A program made the translations under genes and the position numbers. From assembly GCF_000149955.1 (NCBI RefSeq), contig NC_030988.1, positions 391,047 through 455,046 of the forward strand: a stretch of 64,000 nucleotides of DNA, in the 5' to 3' direction. The notes beneath the pieces were generated by a model that worked only from the letters and a program-made list of their open reading frames with translations, had not been told where the DNA came from and searched no databases. This document shows, in pieces, positions 1 to 12,467 of the stretch. Source of the stretch: Fusarium oxysporum f. sp. lycopersici 4287 (lineage: Eukaryota > Ascomycota > Sordariomycetes > Hypocreales > Nectriaceae). The stretch's first letter is position 1. The number at the start of each line of letters is the position of its first letter.

Positions 1-158
1 TTGTAACAGTGGCCGTACGTCTGCTCCTTCATATGTAATTCGGCATGACCTGCATAGCACCCTTTCGGCCGTACCGGTATAACTTTCTACGTTAATACTG
101 TTGATTTTGTTAAGGACGGAGCCTGGAAATGACCCTGCCAGATTGCAGAAAAGGATGC

Positions 159-1759
159 TCATATGGTAATCTCCTCCTCTAACGTTATATCGTACTTTTC
201 TGGGACTGAGAACTGGCGTGCTTCTTCATCCCAGCGGAGCCATTTTTCCGTGGTTGCAATCCTGTACCCAAGGGATATAATGCGGTCTTTACGCTCTTCT
301 GAAGCGGACGGTAGCTCAAAATACCTCTCGTCGTCGTCTATACTGTCATTCTGGAACCAGTCGTTTGGAAAATAGGCCTCAGAGTAAATCAGACCTCGCA
401 TGGCAAAATCTTCGGGCAACGGACGTGGGAGCTGGTTCTTCCTCGCGAGACGGAAATGGCTCTGAATCTCGTATCCAGGCTCGCAACTCCCCAACAAAGT
501 ATTAAGCATAAAAGTGATATATTTCCAGGGGACCTTTTCTTCCAGAGAGGAAATAGCTGCTTGATGTTGTGTCATATGGTTCATGAAGACCAGGATGCAA
601 TGAACGAACGGTAACGTATGGATGTCTCCCTGGTGCTTAAGTACCGTTTCGATCGTCTTTGTCGCAAAATCTAGAGCGAGGCCAAACGTCTCGTCCGGGA
701 TCGCTTCCGAAATAGTGCTTCCATCCATAGTCACGTCGGTCTCCTTGGGCTTCTTGGAGATGGCCCGCATGAGGACATTGGATTCAGCACCATAACCAAG
801 AAGAGAGCATGCTAGTGAAATCCCAGTGTAGTACCTGCATGAGTCAGTATGATTAGTCCAGAAACTTTCTCAATACTAACTAACCCTTTTTCCAGCCATT
901 GCTTAGGCGACTTCTTAATAAAAGGACCGAGCAAACCAATAAAAGTCTCTATCGCCTCGTCAAGTTGATCCCGAGGCTTTCCAGAAAACAGTATACTATG
1001 AGCGCGCACGAATGCAGCATCAAGCGGGGCAAGACGAGTCGGTCCGCCGCTTGGCGTAGAATTGAACAACGTCATTATGCTTTCCCGTGCGCTCGAAAAA
1101 GGAATGGGGACACAGAGGGACTTGGTATAGTAATACAGCTGCTGGAGCGCGTTGGGACGCGCCAAGATGGCGAGATGGTGATAAAGTCTACCCGTGGTAG
1201 GAGATCTATCTGATGCTTTGCTGTACCAGTGACGACTTACGCCAACCCAAACTTCGCGTTCTCTGATGTCATTGTTCTCAATAGCCATGCGATATCGACC
1301 AAGGTCTCCAAGGCACTCAATCCAAGTATCTTCGAAAGCAGGCACAGTTTCACAGAGCAAGGCCATCATACTGAAAGCGAGGTACAAGAAAGTCAGCATA
1401 TGCTCTCGAGAGGCGGGCAAACGATGTCGAAGAAGTTCAAGGAACGACTGAATGCCGTGCCTCCACATACGTGCAGGCATGGCATACTTCGAGGCCAATC
1501 TTTGTAGAGCAGGACTGGCGGAGGGATGTTGACTTGTAAGAAAGAAGTCATGATGTTCGTGAAGGAGTGTTCTGTGTAGTGCGATCATAGCCTGCCATTG
1601 TTCGTTGTTCAACTTTGAGTTGGTATCAGTGTTGGACGATTGTGCATTATCCACCTCGATGCACTTTGTCTCAACCATCACCAGTCCGGCGTAGATACCT
1701 TTAACTTCTGCGACAAGCTGATCCTGTGAGATAGGCCTCGTCTCTGGTTGACGCATCAT
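159..1759 (-). CDS. Est1-type DNA/RNA-binding domain protein, two exons
   Basis: Two exons, 1759-885 and 834-159, separated by a 50-base intron (835-884) that starts GTTAGT, has a CTGAC branch-like motif and ends GCAG. Splicing keeps the frame and gives about 516 residues. The first exon has the helical, TPR-like sequence typical of the fungal Est1-type family related to SMG5/6/7 and yeast Est1. Key stretches are RMWRHGIQSFLELLRHRLP, ECLGDLGRYRMAIEN and GRLYHHLAILARPNALQQL. Relatives act in telomerase recruitment or nonsense-mediated decay, but the fungal paralogues are mostly uncharacterised, so no precise role is claimed. The frame stays open upstream of 1759 to a stop near 2052 without another Met (it includes a Gln/Gly/Arg-rich stretch), so a further 5' exon is possible. 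No broken motif is seen. Confidence 0.85.
835..884 (-). other. Intron of the Est1-type gene
   Basis: GTTAGT at the donor and GCAG at the acceptor. Unspliced, the frame ends in TAG shortly after the acceptor. Spliced, it runs on into the exon ending at 159. Confidence 0.85.
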
Positions 1760-2054
1760 CTTGGAACTGAAATCGTTATCATTGGATGGTGGTCGAGAGG
1801 ACTGTTGTGCCGTAGACTGGGGTCTGTTGGCCCTCAGTCTCCGCGAACGACGGAGCCGACCTTGCCCTTGGCCCTGCCACTTTGGTGGAAGACTACCATT
1901 GTAGGTCCGGTGTTTTGAGCCTGGTGTGTTATTATGAGACTTGCTCTTGTAGACCTTCCAGGAGTCATGCGGATGTGAAAGTGGTCGCGGCTCTGCCTGA
2001 TGGCCGTTGGCACGTTCCCCATTGTCCTTTGTGCTTGCCCTGTTCAGCTATAAC

Positions 2055-4707
2055 CATATATGGAAAAGATATGCCGAGCCCAATGGATATGAGAATTTGG
2101 AACAAAAGTAAAACGGGGATGAAATAAACTTTGCGACAGAAAATTCAGGCTTTTCGAGTTGGGTTAAGCAAGAAGGTAATGGTTCGCAAAGGGAGCACAC
2201 AGCCACAATGGTTCGCAAAGAGGAAACACCAGGATGCTTCATGGCTGCAGGCTTATTGCTATATTATTCTGCTGCTTGGAGACGTGTAACGCGCAAATCT
2301 TGTTATCTTTTCCCTTTTTTCAGGCTCTATAGCTTGCTAGTAGTTCCCTCCGGTTGAAACGTTAACTTCCCAGCGTTATTTCATTTTCTCTTCTCTATTT
2401 CTTTCGACCGTATAAAGGCATACAGGAATACAACCGACCTATCTGTTTTATCTGAATTGCTATATTTCAATTCCAAAGTGAAAATGTGCTTTAGCTGCCA
2501 TAGGCCTCTCTGTCGGAGCGTACTACTCGCCATGAAGACGAGCTTAGTGTTGGGGAAGGGATGGAGCAACTGCCGAGGCAGTCAACTTCTACCAATCCTC
2601 TATCGCCGATACATTGTCCTTCTTACTTCATTTTCTGCAAAGAGACCACATGTGTTCTATTTATAACTCTCCGTGACGTCGTCACACTAACTTCTGGTTG
2701 ATAATTAGTCGTTCTGAAATCCTGTGAAAACATGACCGCAATTTACTCCCAGCTAACGCTAACCGTTGGGTTGACAATAAGTACTTTCATAGACAGACTA
2801 CAGGTGACTGAGTCAAACCCGGGTTTCCTGTTGACAAGGCATTCCTGTCAGGCAGGCTATATGTTGCGAAGGTGCCTCACGCACCAGCACCCACACCGGT
2901 TTCTAGTTCGCCTGATCATTCCCCCAGCTAGGAAGCTCCGACTTATTATCATCCCCGTTTTCCTTACTGCCTGATTTCACACTTTTTCAGAACAATTGTG
3001 GAGGCAACCTTTAGGACTTGGCCTTTAAGCCCATGTAAGCCGCCCTCGCGTGTCATTCCACCAGTCTCGTGGGTCCCTGGCGGGAAAGAAGGTAGGACGC
3101 CCTAGTATTCAGGGATTTTGATTTTTCTCCTAGCTTAAGGCTACCTGGCTCATCCCATTTTCCAATATTGGCCATCTGATCTTCGGATCAGTGGTAGCAC
3201 CGAGGAACAGGTCCTTCCGCTGCTGTCATCGCGCTTAGAAAGCATGCTGTAGGTCACTGATTCATGTAGGCATGCCAGCTGTTGTTAAAACGAGCCTTGT
3301 TTTTCTTTGTCCTGAGTTCCCCATTGAAGATGACAAAGTGAAGCACAATCCCATCGTTTTAAATTTGCGATTGACGCATGAGAGCTACTTCTTATGGCAC
3401 ACCTTACCCAGTAGAATTGGTCTGTGGGCACCTCACCGTGTCTCACTTACGCTCTGGCATAATGGCTAAACGCCTAAGTATCCCCTCCTGCAATCGCACA
3501 TGCGAAGGGGGCAGTTGTGGGTAACCTTCTTCATGGTAAATTGTCAGGAAGTTCATCATGGCTAGCTTGGAGCTACTGCAAGCCTTATACCCTCTTGGTG
3601 TTTTAACAATGTTTTTATCAGCCAGTATAATAGCCCGTCCGCTCAGGATGCCTGTGAGAGTTATCACTTAAATCCGTGTCTATTCTCAACGCCATTAAAG
3701 AGGGGCGTCCACTCTTCGATATCACCCAAAAGCTCGTACTTCATGCTCTCGCTGCAAATGTCGCGTTCGTCATCTCCGTATTGGTGGACTTTTCATTCAA
3801 GGATGATAGTTGTATCTCATCATGTGTATTTATTCCGGTGAAGATTGATCACCTGAATGCTTCTGGTAACTGGAGCATTCACTGTGTTCCTGCTTTGGAT
3901 CTTTTAAAAATGCCCAGCTACCCTATCCCCGTAACCAATACGGTAGCAGAATGTTCTCTTTGTCGCACAGCTGAAGGCCACTAGCGAAAAACCCCGAGGT
4001 CCTTAGTCAATACTGAGGCTAATCACAAACCAGGCAAGTGAGAGAGCTGTATATACCGAGCTCCAAGAAGACACAGGACAGCACCTGGCCTTGCCGTACC
4101 TATGATCTAGGGTTACTTTGGGCGAATATAAGAAATCAACCACAAGTCTCGGCTGCAAATAACACATTTCTTACCTAGGACCAAGGTGCCAGAAGAAAGT
4201 CCTTCCAGAGATGTACTTAATGGATTCGCTCACCCTACGGTAGGTGGTAATTTAATTCGCTCTGTAAAGATGGGTAATGGTCTCGAAAAGAGACCAAGTA
4301 AGAAGAGAAAAAGGTGGAAACCATAAGAGTATGCTAGCATGTGCGATTACAGGAATTCTCAGCGATAATAATGTCTTTTAGGCAGCTAAGGATGAACGGC
4401 GGGTGGTCAGCGTTAGCTCTCAGCCAGATGCAACTCTAAGTAACACTTCTACCAAACCACGTTAAAGCCTCGCCTCCATTCGTGGTCGTAAGCATGAATA
4501 TCAGGACCTCAGACTTTCTCAATACACATATAACCTTACATAGGGGCTTCACAGGTATCGGACCAGAGGCCCTAGCTTATATTAACGCTGTGTAGAGTTG
4601 CACCAATCCTAAAGGATATAAGATAATTGAATTCCCTAATTCCAACCTCCTCTCAATGCTGAAGACATTTTATACACAAGCTGTGACCATATAAGTTTCC
4701 TGTGGCA
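2055..4707. other. Gene-poor stretch
   Basis: Only short open frames under about 102 codons on both strands, none with a recognisable motif. A 13-base string (atggttcgcaaag) occurs twice near 2180-2220. I see no RNA gene or complete mobile element here. Confidence 0.5.
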
Positions 4708-5202
4708 CTATGAGGTGACTTCAAGGCGATTAATCCCGCTTCTGAAGCCGTGGAATCTTTCCAGCTCGACATGGGCAACTTTGCGCAGCTTGGACTCTTT
4801 TTCCCAAGTCACCTCGTTTTCAGAAGCCGGGTAACCAACCCACTGAACAAGATATTTCTTTGTCTGACCAATGACGTCAATGACGTCCAGAATCTTGAAG
4901 ACATGATCGGATGTGAAGCCGGTCGCTTCTCTTCGCCCTCCTAGTCCCTCCCAGTATTTGAAAACAAGTGTTGGAATATCCTGTTGTAGTATCCACTCTG
5001 GTTCCTTCGTCGTTTTGCCGTTAGCCCACTTCACATAAAACTCAACCGTTGACGTCTCCTCATCCAGCTTGTGGCCAATGAGACAATCCACAGTATGTTT
5101 TTCTGACTCCCAATTAACGTCACTAGTTGCGTCTTTGTTGCTGTCTGGTGGTACTTCATCGCCTTGACCGCATATCTCGTTAACAAGTGGAACAGGAACC
5201 AT
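4708..5202 (-). CDS. Small tandem chromodomain protein
   Basis: An uninterrupted 164-residue protein starting at a good ATG. It holds two chromodomain-like modules. The first is at about residues 37-90, with FYVKWANG and EPEWILQQDI. The second is at about 98-152, with ILDVIDV, KKYLVQWVGYP and VTWEKESKL. The second module keeps the Tyr/Trp/Trp pattern expected of a methyl-lysine aromatic cage; the first is more divergent and could act as a shadow-like domain. Chromodomains bind methylated histone tails or partner proteins in heterochromatin. Nothing else is attached (no integrase, helicase or methyltransferase). It may be a stand-alone heterochromatin-reader gene or a chromodomain derived from a chromovirus integrase; the duplicated arrangement favours the first. 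Confidence 0.75.
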   Translation of the reverse strand: MVPVPLVNEICGQGDEVPPDSNKDATSDVNWESEKHTVDCLIGHKLDEETSTVEFYVKWANGKTTKEPEWILQQDIPTLVFKYWEGLGGRREATGFTSDHVFKILDVIDVIGQTKKYLVQWVGYPASENEVTWEKESKLRKVAHVELERFHGFRSGINRLEVTS

Positions 5203-5820
5203 GATGTTTTGGCTCGACTAAGCCAAAGCAGAAAACCATCGAAAACTGTTTTATTAGCACATCTACCATGGCACCATATTGATTTAAAATTACCTTTATG
5301 CGAGATTCAATTTAATTAAAGGGAAATGGGTCGCGATACTAATAGCTGTATGATTACCAGAGTAGTAGATTATAGGTATTATAGATGTTTTGCCGTTCTA
5401 TGTAGGCTCTACCTTAATAGATGCTAGAGATTGTGGATTAAAGGAACACTTATACTTTTATAATACGGCTGTGGACTGCATATTGAAGATAGATCCAATT
5501 TCATTTACCTACAGATAAATGCTACTACTGTCGTATGTCTGTGAACCCAGTGAACGCAGCGGTGTCACTTGCATTAGCGCCTTGGAGAAGGAATGAAGGC
5601 CGATTCCGTCTTTTGGTAGGAAGGCAATCCTTCCTTCAACTAATGCCATTTTGGTTATTTTGAGACTTGAATGTTCGGATCTTCGCAGATAAGAAGGTTT
5701 GGTCACTGGTGTGGCCTACTGGAGTGGGGACCAAGAGGAGCTGCTCATCTATACGGATACGAGTTGACCATAAAGGCTGGGAATTAGCTAGTTACTGAAA
5801 TCCACATCTATGCGTTTACA
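5203..5820. other. AT-rich intergenic stretch
   Basis: No supported gene. The only open frame (65 codons near 5509-5706, minus) has no recognisable features. Confidence 0.5.
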
Positions 5821-5880
5821 GGCGAGTTCACAGGCGAGTTCACAGGCGAGTTCACAGACGAGTTCACAGACGAGTTCACA
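5821..5880. repeat. 12-base minisatellite, 5 units
   Basis: Five consecutive units of GGCGAGTTCACA. The first three are identical and the last two carry GAC in place of GGC. The array ends 46 bases left of the Tc1/mariner relic. Confidence 0.95.
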
Positions 5881-5926
5881 GAAAGATCCATAATCTTGCC
5901 TAAATTAGCTTAGTGTAAAGACGCTA

Positions 5927-7326
5927 CAGTGGGTCGGCAAATGTCCCGACATATTCCGGATCAACCCCAACCACCTCGATTGCAACCTGCCATTTCACTC
6001 TGCAACTGAATGGGCAATAGTTATTTAACTTTAATAAGATACATGTCAGTCTATAGAGAATTAAAAAGAGATTCCAGCCATGTAGATTACTACTTGGTAT
6101 AATAGCTATTTGCATTATAACACGCCTCCAGTCGGTCGGGCATCGATTTTATCACGTTCCTGACTATATCATCTTCAACCTCAGTCCAAGCCTCTTCCGC
6201 AGCTGCAATAAGTCGTTCCATAGCCTCAGCCTTCTTTGGATAAGCGGAAATTTCAGGATAAGTTTCACGTATCCTCTGTTTGAGGATTTTCCAGAGAGTC
6301 TCAATGGGATTTAGCTCAGGACTGTACGGAGGCCAGTCAGCAAGAAAGACTCCTGTTCTTCTTGCCTAGGGGCGCATCCATTCTTGAACTCTCTTACAAG
6401 TAAATGTGCGGGCGTTGTCGTGCTGAAAAGTCTCTCCTCCCTCAATAAGTCCGGGGAGATAGGACTGTAGACAGGGTAGAATACGCCGGCCTGTTACGCC
6501 TCCCCTCTCAGACTGAGGATTCACGGGAAGAGGGACGATCCGGGACGGTTTATCATAGTTAATTGCACCATAAAACCTCTGTGAGTGTCTTGAAGGACGT
6601 CTACGAGCTTGGACTATATCTCTATGAAGACTCTCGCCCTGTGGTGTTGTCAGAAGAAGCTTTTGAAATAGAAGTCCCTGGACTTACGGCAGAATAAAAT
6701 GGCCACTTGGTATAGTCACTGTCTGTACGGTCGATCGTGACCTCATCAGAAAACCACCAACTGTACCAAAAAGACTCATCTTCATGAAGGTATTTGTCAG
6801 AGAATGATTTCCTCAATTGAGCAGCTTCGTCGCTGAGAAACGGGCGTCGAAGTGCAAGCCTATTAAGCCATAAATGTTGATTGTGTCTGAAGAACCTACC
6901 TCGTATATCAGCCGGACCTTTCGGACCGAGCCCATTTCTAGCCACAGTTAATACACACACGTTCCTCTCTACAATCCCTCTGAGGACGATAAGGCACAAG
7001 TGATGTATTTCTGTGGGGCCTGCTCCCGTATTGACCGGCTGCTGATCGATCCGCCACACTTACCAGCCTCTAGGAGGCACAGCAGCGAGACTCATGGGCG
7101 CGGTCTGCACTCTGCATTATCGGGGACGAACCCGGTGGAGCAGTGGTCAACGACAGGCGAATCCTTATGCGAACGTGGGAACTCGCAGGGACATACGATA
7201 GTTGGAACTTTGGAGCGGACATGAGAATATCGAATTTGGGAGTGAGGCATTCCTTTGGTGTTGTGGCTAACAACAAAAAGGAACAGGAGTCGTCTGTTAC
7301 AGGAGATAGTTACGGGGACCCCACAG
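5927..7326 (-). pseudogene. Tc1/mariner transposase relic
   Basis: The minus strand encodes a decayed Tc1/IS630-type transposase. Visible pieces, in order, are a damaged N-terminal region, FLSDEAAQLRKSF, FSDEVTIDR (first catalytic Asp), FQHDNARTF (second Asp), then FLADWPPYSPELNPIE (third acidic residue, with the typical YSPELNPIE signature) and a C-terminal helix ending in DRLEACY. An in-frame TAG lies just before the FLADWP segment (about 6366), and several frame changes occur upstream. A TA followed by CAGTGGGTCGGC at 5925 looks like one inverted end; a weak partner (GGGACCCCACAG followed by TA) lies at 7315-7328, giving about 1.4 kb, the usual family size. The right end is uncertain. Confidence 0.8.
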
Positions 7327-7328
7327 TA

Positions 7329-7880
7329 GGCTTAGTCGACCTGTAGTGGAAAGGCTAAGCCGCCGAAGGTTTTGTTGGCTAAGTCATCCGGACTGGAAAA
7401 GTTAAACTGTCGAGGGTTTTCTTGATGTGAGCCACATCCGAGCGACTGGAAGCTTCCATAGCTGAGAGAATACAGGGCTGATCAACTTCATAAGATTGAT
7501 ACACGATGATTTAAACACGATGTTTTCAGTTGAACAGATCCGCGAAAGTCTGGACAATTACAAGGCAAAGTAGAAGATATATGCCAGAAATACAACAGTC
7601 AACAAGAATTGCGAAAAGAAGAAATTAACCGCTTGAGCGAGGGACAGAAGAAGAAATACAAGTACGATACAAACAACCACGGCAAGCCTATGCATAACCT
7701 ACTTCCTTCACAGCTTACTAGCCTTGCGCTGATACGAAAGCTATACGCGCCTGCGACGGTGGCGAAACCTGCTTAGAATCCCAGACAAATTCCAGACAAT
7801 GTATTGCGTATTCCAAATGCGCGTCCTGCTTACCCTTCATCCCAGCTTATTTCATGTCATATACGGCAAAGAGCCCGCTT
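7329..7880. other. No supported gene
   Basis: A short coding-like run on the plus strand (about 7519-7780) changes frame and contains stops. I could not assign it. Confidence 0.4.
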
Positions 7881-9383
7881 TCAATTCACCACGCCGACTG
7901 GTGTGCCCTCGTTTAGACACTGTTTCTTGAAGACGAAGGCTGGCTCTTCTTCAGTGTCTTCTTCGAACTTTCTGTTAGCAACCTTTTTGAGAACATCTCG
8001 CTTTCGCTTCTCGCCGCCTGGTTTTTTGGGGTCTTTCTCCCATGTCTCCATCAAATTTGGGTTGAAAGATCCGACGATCTCATGGCCTAAAGCTTTGCCC
8101 AGTCTCTCTTTGAGACCGAGAATAGGCCAGATAGGAACCCTTGTGTATTCAATCTTGAGACCAGTCACCATAGCATCATCGTCATCGGCAGGAGCCTTAA
8201 AAGGATCATGGAACTTCTCCAAAAATTCCTTTGTTATATTTCCCGTGTAGACAATAAACTCAGCTCTCTCGGTGTCATGTGTGAGAATCTTCAACTTGAT
8301 ATTGTGGAAGTTAGGGCATGGAGGGATGCCTTGTCCTGGTGCAATTGCATTGCCAATGCGCGAGTCACGTCTGTCACTCAGAGGTGGGGTAGGGTAGAAG
8401 TGCTTTTGTGCCATCACTAGAAAAACGCCCACAAGATGGGCATCATGATCGCAATTCGAGGGCACGAGCATACGCGCTCGCATCTGTTGGAGGCGAAGCA
8501 CGGGTTCGTTCCGTGTGCCGTTGGGACCAGATGCGAGACGAAAAATGTTGGTTCGGACTGAGGCCAATTGAGTCTTGCTAATGTAGCAGATCATGGGTAA
8601 ATTAGCGGGGCTGTAGCTAGGTGAAGATTGTGTTGAGATGTTGAATGATTCAGCAGGTTGCGTCGAGACTGACTTGAATGATGAATGTGAAGACTTTGCC
8701 TTTTCAGATGGGTAATTCCACATAAGTTGACTGCGAACAGCATCGCGGTAGACGCGACCGCCAAAATATAGATGGAGCTCGGGCAAGTACTGCGGGCTGT
8801 TGAAAGCTGTAGGCCATAGGGTGTTGAGCACTTTCTTGACAGCCCGGGAGCACAGAATAGGATGCAGAGGATCAGGTAGAAGAATCCGCGTGAGCGATTT
8901 GCTGAGATTGATGATAGTAGTCGAAGGATTTAAATGTCCTGGCGATGGCGGTGTGCCTGGAGCCGCTGAAGGCTGCGGTGTATCGCATGGTGGCAATTCA
9001 TCCCACGTCGTGCCGAGGAGTTTACTGTGTAGATCTGTCCAAGAAATAGGTCGCACAAAGAGCGATGTGCCGGCGTATTACTGAAGGATATCGTAGAGAG
9101 AATTCTTCGCGGGCCGGTAGATGCGCTGTAGACTCCTCTTTCCCGGGGTGACAGTGGGCGCTTGTGAAGTACAAGCCGTTGTGTGTAGTGACGTGATATT
9201 ACCGTTACTTCTGCGCGCCGATGAAGGCACAGAACTAAAAGGCTGAGAAGTTGCCATGTCCACCAAACCACTGGGCCGTCCTGGTAGTGCTATTAGAGAA
9301 AAGTGCGCTTTCATGATAATAGTGCCAGCGAGCATATTCTTAACAGGGTCCACGATGTACATAAAGACGAAACGGATATTCAT
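7881..9383 (-). pseudogene. Uncharacterised fungal protein broken by one in-frame TAA
   Basis: A single minus-strand frame runs from an ATG at 9383 to a stop at 7881, about 500 codons, interrupted only by TAA at 9078-9080. Downstream of the stop the frame continues without an ATG (LFVRPISWTDLHSK). The context CAG-TAA-TAC would read Gln-Gln-Tyr after a single C-to-T reversal, a CpA-to-TpA change of the RIP type. The protein has a Ser/Pro-rich region, then a basic, structured-looking C-terminal half (IKLKILTHDTERAEFIVYTG, PIWPILGLKERLGKALGHE) and a Lys-rich tail with a possible nuclear signal (PKKPGGEKRKRD). I do not recognise the family. If the stop is not read through, only a 101-residue N-terminal product could be made. 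Confidence 0.6.
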
Positions 9384-11154
9384 CGATTAGAAACCTCTTA
9401 GTGTCCATACAGTGGTGAAAAGATTGATATGTCAAGGAGGGATTGTGTAGAAGTTGTAAGAGCACTAAAAGGCGAAAGGGGAAGCCTGCTCTTTTTGAAG
9501 TTTGTCTCTTACATAAATGCCACTTGCGCACAAGGTCACCTCACCTAGGCACAAGCACCTTTACATTGGCAGTTGACTGTTTATTCCTCTTATGTCTGAT
9601 AGGTAACTTAATAGCTAGCGCAACAATCTTTAAAACGGTCCTTGGACACCTCGCTATCCCAATAATTAGTGTTAGTAGGTTAGTCCCAATAGCTGACGTA
9701 GGTAATTTTAACCCTGGAGCCGGCGCACAAACACACACACATACATACATACACACACATATATATATATATATACTCAGGACGGTTGAATTTTTATTCT
9801 TCCTTACATCCTGGATGGTCTCACGCTTTGTTCGACGGTATACGACACACAGGGCTCAGCGGCAGAGGGACTGAGTAATTCTGCTTCGAAGGCCTAGAAC
9901 ATCCCAGGCGTTGCTTTGTGTAATGTCAAAGGAATTTCGGAAGTTATCCGAGATATATGGGACAAAGATCGCATCCAGGTTATGTTTTGCTATACCTACC
10001 CATCGGGCTTAACAATTACCTCAGGCCAGCCGCTATCATTACCGCCATAACTTCATCCAGTTGATGATCGGTTTCAAAAGGATGGCCCAGAGGCCAGCAC
10101 GAATAAACAAACTCCCGACGCCTGTAATGCTTCACTAAAAATCACACCGAGAGAAAGTCCAGACTTTTCCCTGAAATCTACCGCTCTCGAGTAATAATCC
10201 AACCAGGGGTTTCATGCATCTGTATCAGTCTACTGCAATTTCAATCTTTCAAGCTAACAAGTCTCCCATGCTGATATCCATTCAAGGGAACCAGAGTTTT
10301 GGATTTTCCTTAAGGATAACCAAGATCCTTCTAGTGAATGGTCTTCATCACGGATGAGTGCCCCTAAGTCATAGTGGCTGTATGAGTTGAGTACATGCCA
10401 GTAGGATGCTATATTTTGGGTGTGTTCAAATTGGGATTACCTTCCAGCAGCTATATATCAAATCGATGGCTATCATAAAGCCGAAGAGTTTGAGGGCCAA
10501 AGAACTTCAAAGTTAGAAAACATATATACACCAATATAGGGTAGAGGATATAAATTCACAGAAGGATTAACAATTACTGAGAATGGGGTCTAAAATATGT
10601 GACATGGCTGATGATTGGCGCACCGCGCAATCTCGCGTTTGTCTCCAGCCACGAGTGCTACAATAGCAGGTAGGGCGCAAGGAAGCAAAAAGGAAACTAA
10701 ATGCACACAATCGCGGCGGAAATGAGAGGTAGATCCTCGTTTCTCTGGTGACAATTCTGCTCGCGTTTGTGCAGAACACTTCATGTCAATATTTTCATGC
10801 TGTCTTTGACATAGAGCCGGAACGTTATGCTGAGTCTCATATTGAACCTGGAGGTATTGGTGAGATGAGACATCGTTCGGTATGCTGATAATGGCGCTGA
10901 GACGGCGATCAGTTGCGGCACCGATCAACTTGCCATCTTGGAAATCAACGACAAAGACCAGGGCAAAGCTGTTACACGTGGTCATTGAAAGATGGTGTAT
11001 CGATGACCAGACCGGTCACTGCAGCCTTGGGATCCGGGGGTTATGATACTGATGGCGATGTTGACAGTGAAACAGCAGGGAGCAAATGAAGTACCTCCAG
11101 AGCCTCCTATCGTTGGGCATTATCACATGCATACTCAGGGATATCTAACATCTG
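9384..11154. other. Gene-poor stretch
   Basis: Contains the microsatellite at 9726-9775. A 131-codon frame at 10590-10985 (minus) starts at an ATG but shows no family signature. I do not call it a gene. Confidence 0.4.
9726..9775. repeat. CA / TACA / TA microsatellite
   Basis: An uninterrupted run of ACAC, then TACA units, then a (TA)n tract. Confidence 0.95.
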
Positions 11155-12204
11155 TTATCTTACAAGACTTGACCCATAAAGTGTCGGCAGCGACTTCCTA
11201 CTAACTTCAGAAGGACCAGGAACCGACGTCTTATAAAGCCGGTGAAATCTTGGTTTTATCGGACACGTCCACTTCCTGTGATCAACCACCTTCTTAATCT
11301 GAAAAGCAGCATCTCTGACATTGACCTTCGATGGATGCCCAGGCGCCTGGTTATGGTACTCGTGATGCTTCCTATTCCGGACTCTACATGTGACGGTACT
11401 TCCTGGGGATTCAGAACTGGAATTTGATGTCCCCATAAGATCCCGCAAGGGCGTAGAAGATGAGTCGGCCGAGACTCGATCTGCAATAATGATAGGTTCG
11501 TCGTCAGAGGATGATTCATCAGCGCCAAATGTATCCTGCTCCTTTGTCTGGCTCTCCCATCAAGGCAGGCTGGGATGACTAATACTATGCCTGTGGTTCC
11601 GTTCATCTTGTTCAACCGTTGCATGTATGTGAGCCTTCCTCCTTGAATCGATGGTGAACTTGACAGGCTTCCAGATCGTCGGATATAGCAGCGCTGGTGT
11701 TCCGGCTATAGAGGCCAAATTTGACAGGCGAGTTACAGCGGGAGCAATCGTTTGCACGGTATACTGACGAGCATTACCTGACGGATGTGGAAATATGGGC
11801 TGCAGAGCAGCGCTCGATATAGGTATGCCCAAGGATGAGATCATCGGCTTTGGTGTAAGAGCACGGTCAAACTGGACTGCGTGAGAAGTACCTGAACCTG
11901 GCGGTTTGAATGGAGCAAGTAATTCTTCGCTGCTCCAGTCGGAAAATCTTGTGCACTCGCAATCATGTTGTATGTGCGCTGTCTGAGATGCCGGGGCGGG
12001 CGGCGCACTGAACTGAAAAGGGGAGACCATTAAGGTATTGTGTAGTGTATCAGATACTGCTATGGAATTCTGTGACATATCGTCAGGGGGGGCAAGTAAG
12101 GCTGCAATATCGTCCTGTTGCTGCTGTTTGGGGTTGTCGGCGAACTCGAATTGGTAAATGTTCTGATCATTTTGCATCTTGAGATTGTTGGCGAGCCTCT
12201 GCAC
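11155..12204 (-). pseudogene. Unknown Ser/Gln-rich protein broken by one in-frame TGA
   Basis: A 350-codon minus-strand frame starts at ATG 12204 and ends at 11155, with one internal TGA at 11560-11562. Reading continues in the same frame on both sides (HPSLP, stop, WESQTKEQDTFG). The first 214 residues are Gln/Ser/Pro-rich. The part after the stop has an acidic Ser patch (ESSSDDEPIII) and then a basic block (CRVRNRKHHEYHNQ). This layout resembles a transcriptional or DNA-associated protein, but no known domain is recognised. The stop could come from CGA or TGG, so it is not a clear RIP-type change. A natural 214-residue product or sequencing error are alternatives. Confidence 0.5.
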
Positions 12205-12467
12205 TTCCTTACATGCAGTGGGCTAATCACTTGTTGCACTCGAGAACACAGATACTGGCCATGTCAGATCATCGGACGAATCTTCCAAGTAGTTTAAAGA
12301 TTAGAGGAAAAATAGAATAGAGTGAATATGATACAAGTGCCACCCCAGAACGACTTTGACACATTTGAATAGCCTAGTCAAGTGTCACCATGACGGAAGT
12401 ACCAGTCAGATTAACATCCGCTTCGCTCCCCATCGCAAGCACGCTGGAAGAAAGGCAAAGTGTATAG

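Noticed and set aside
5821..5880. CRISPR-like array
   Set aside because: The 12-base units are directly adjacent with no spacers; it is a simple minisatellite.
9078..9531. Separate small genes upstream of the 391-codon frame
   Set aside because: The frame ending at 9078 is in phase with the downstream frame, so I treat both as one gene broken by TAA.
10590..10985. 131-codon open frame on the minus strand
   Set aside because: Starts at an ATG but has no recognisable motif, composition unlike a folded protein, and overlaps another frame of similar quality.
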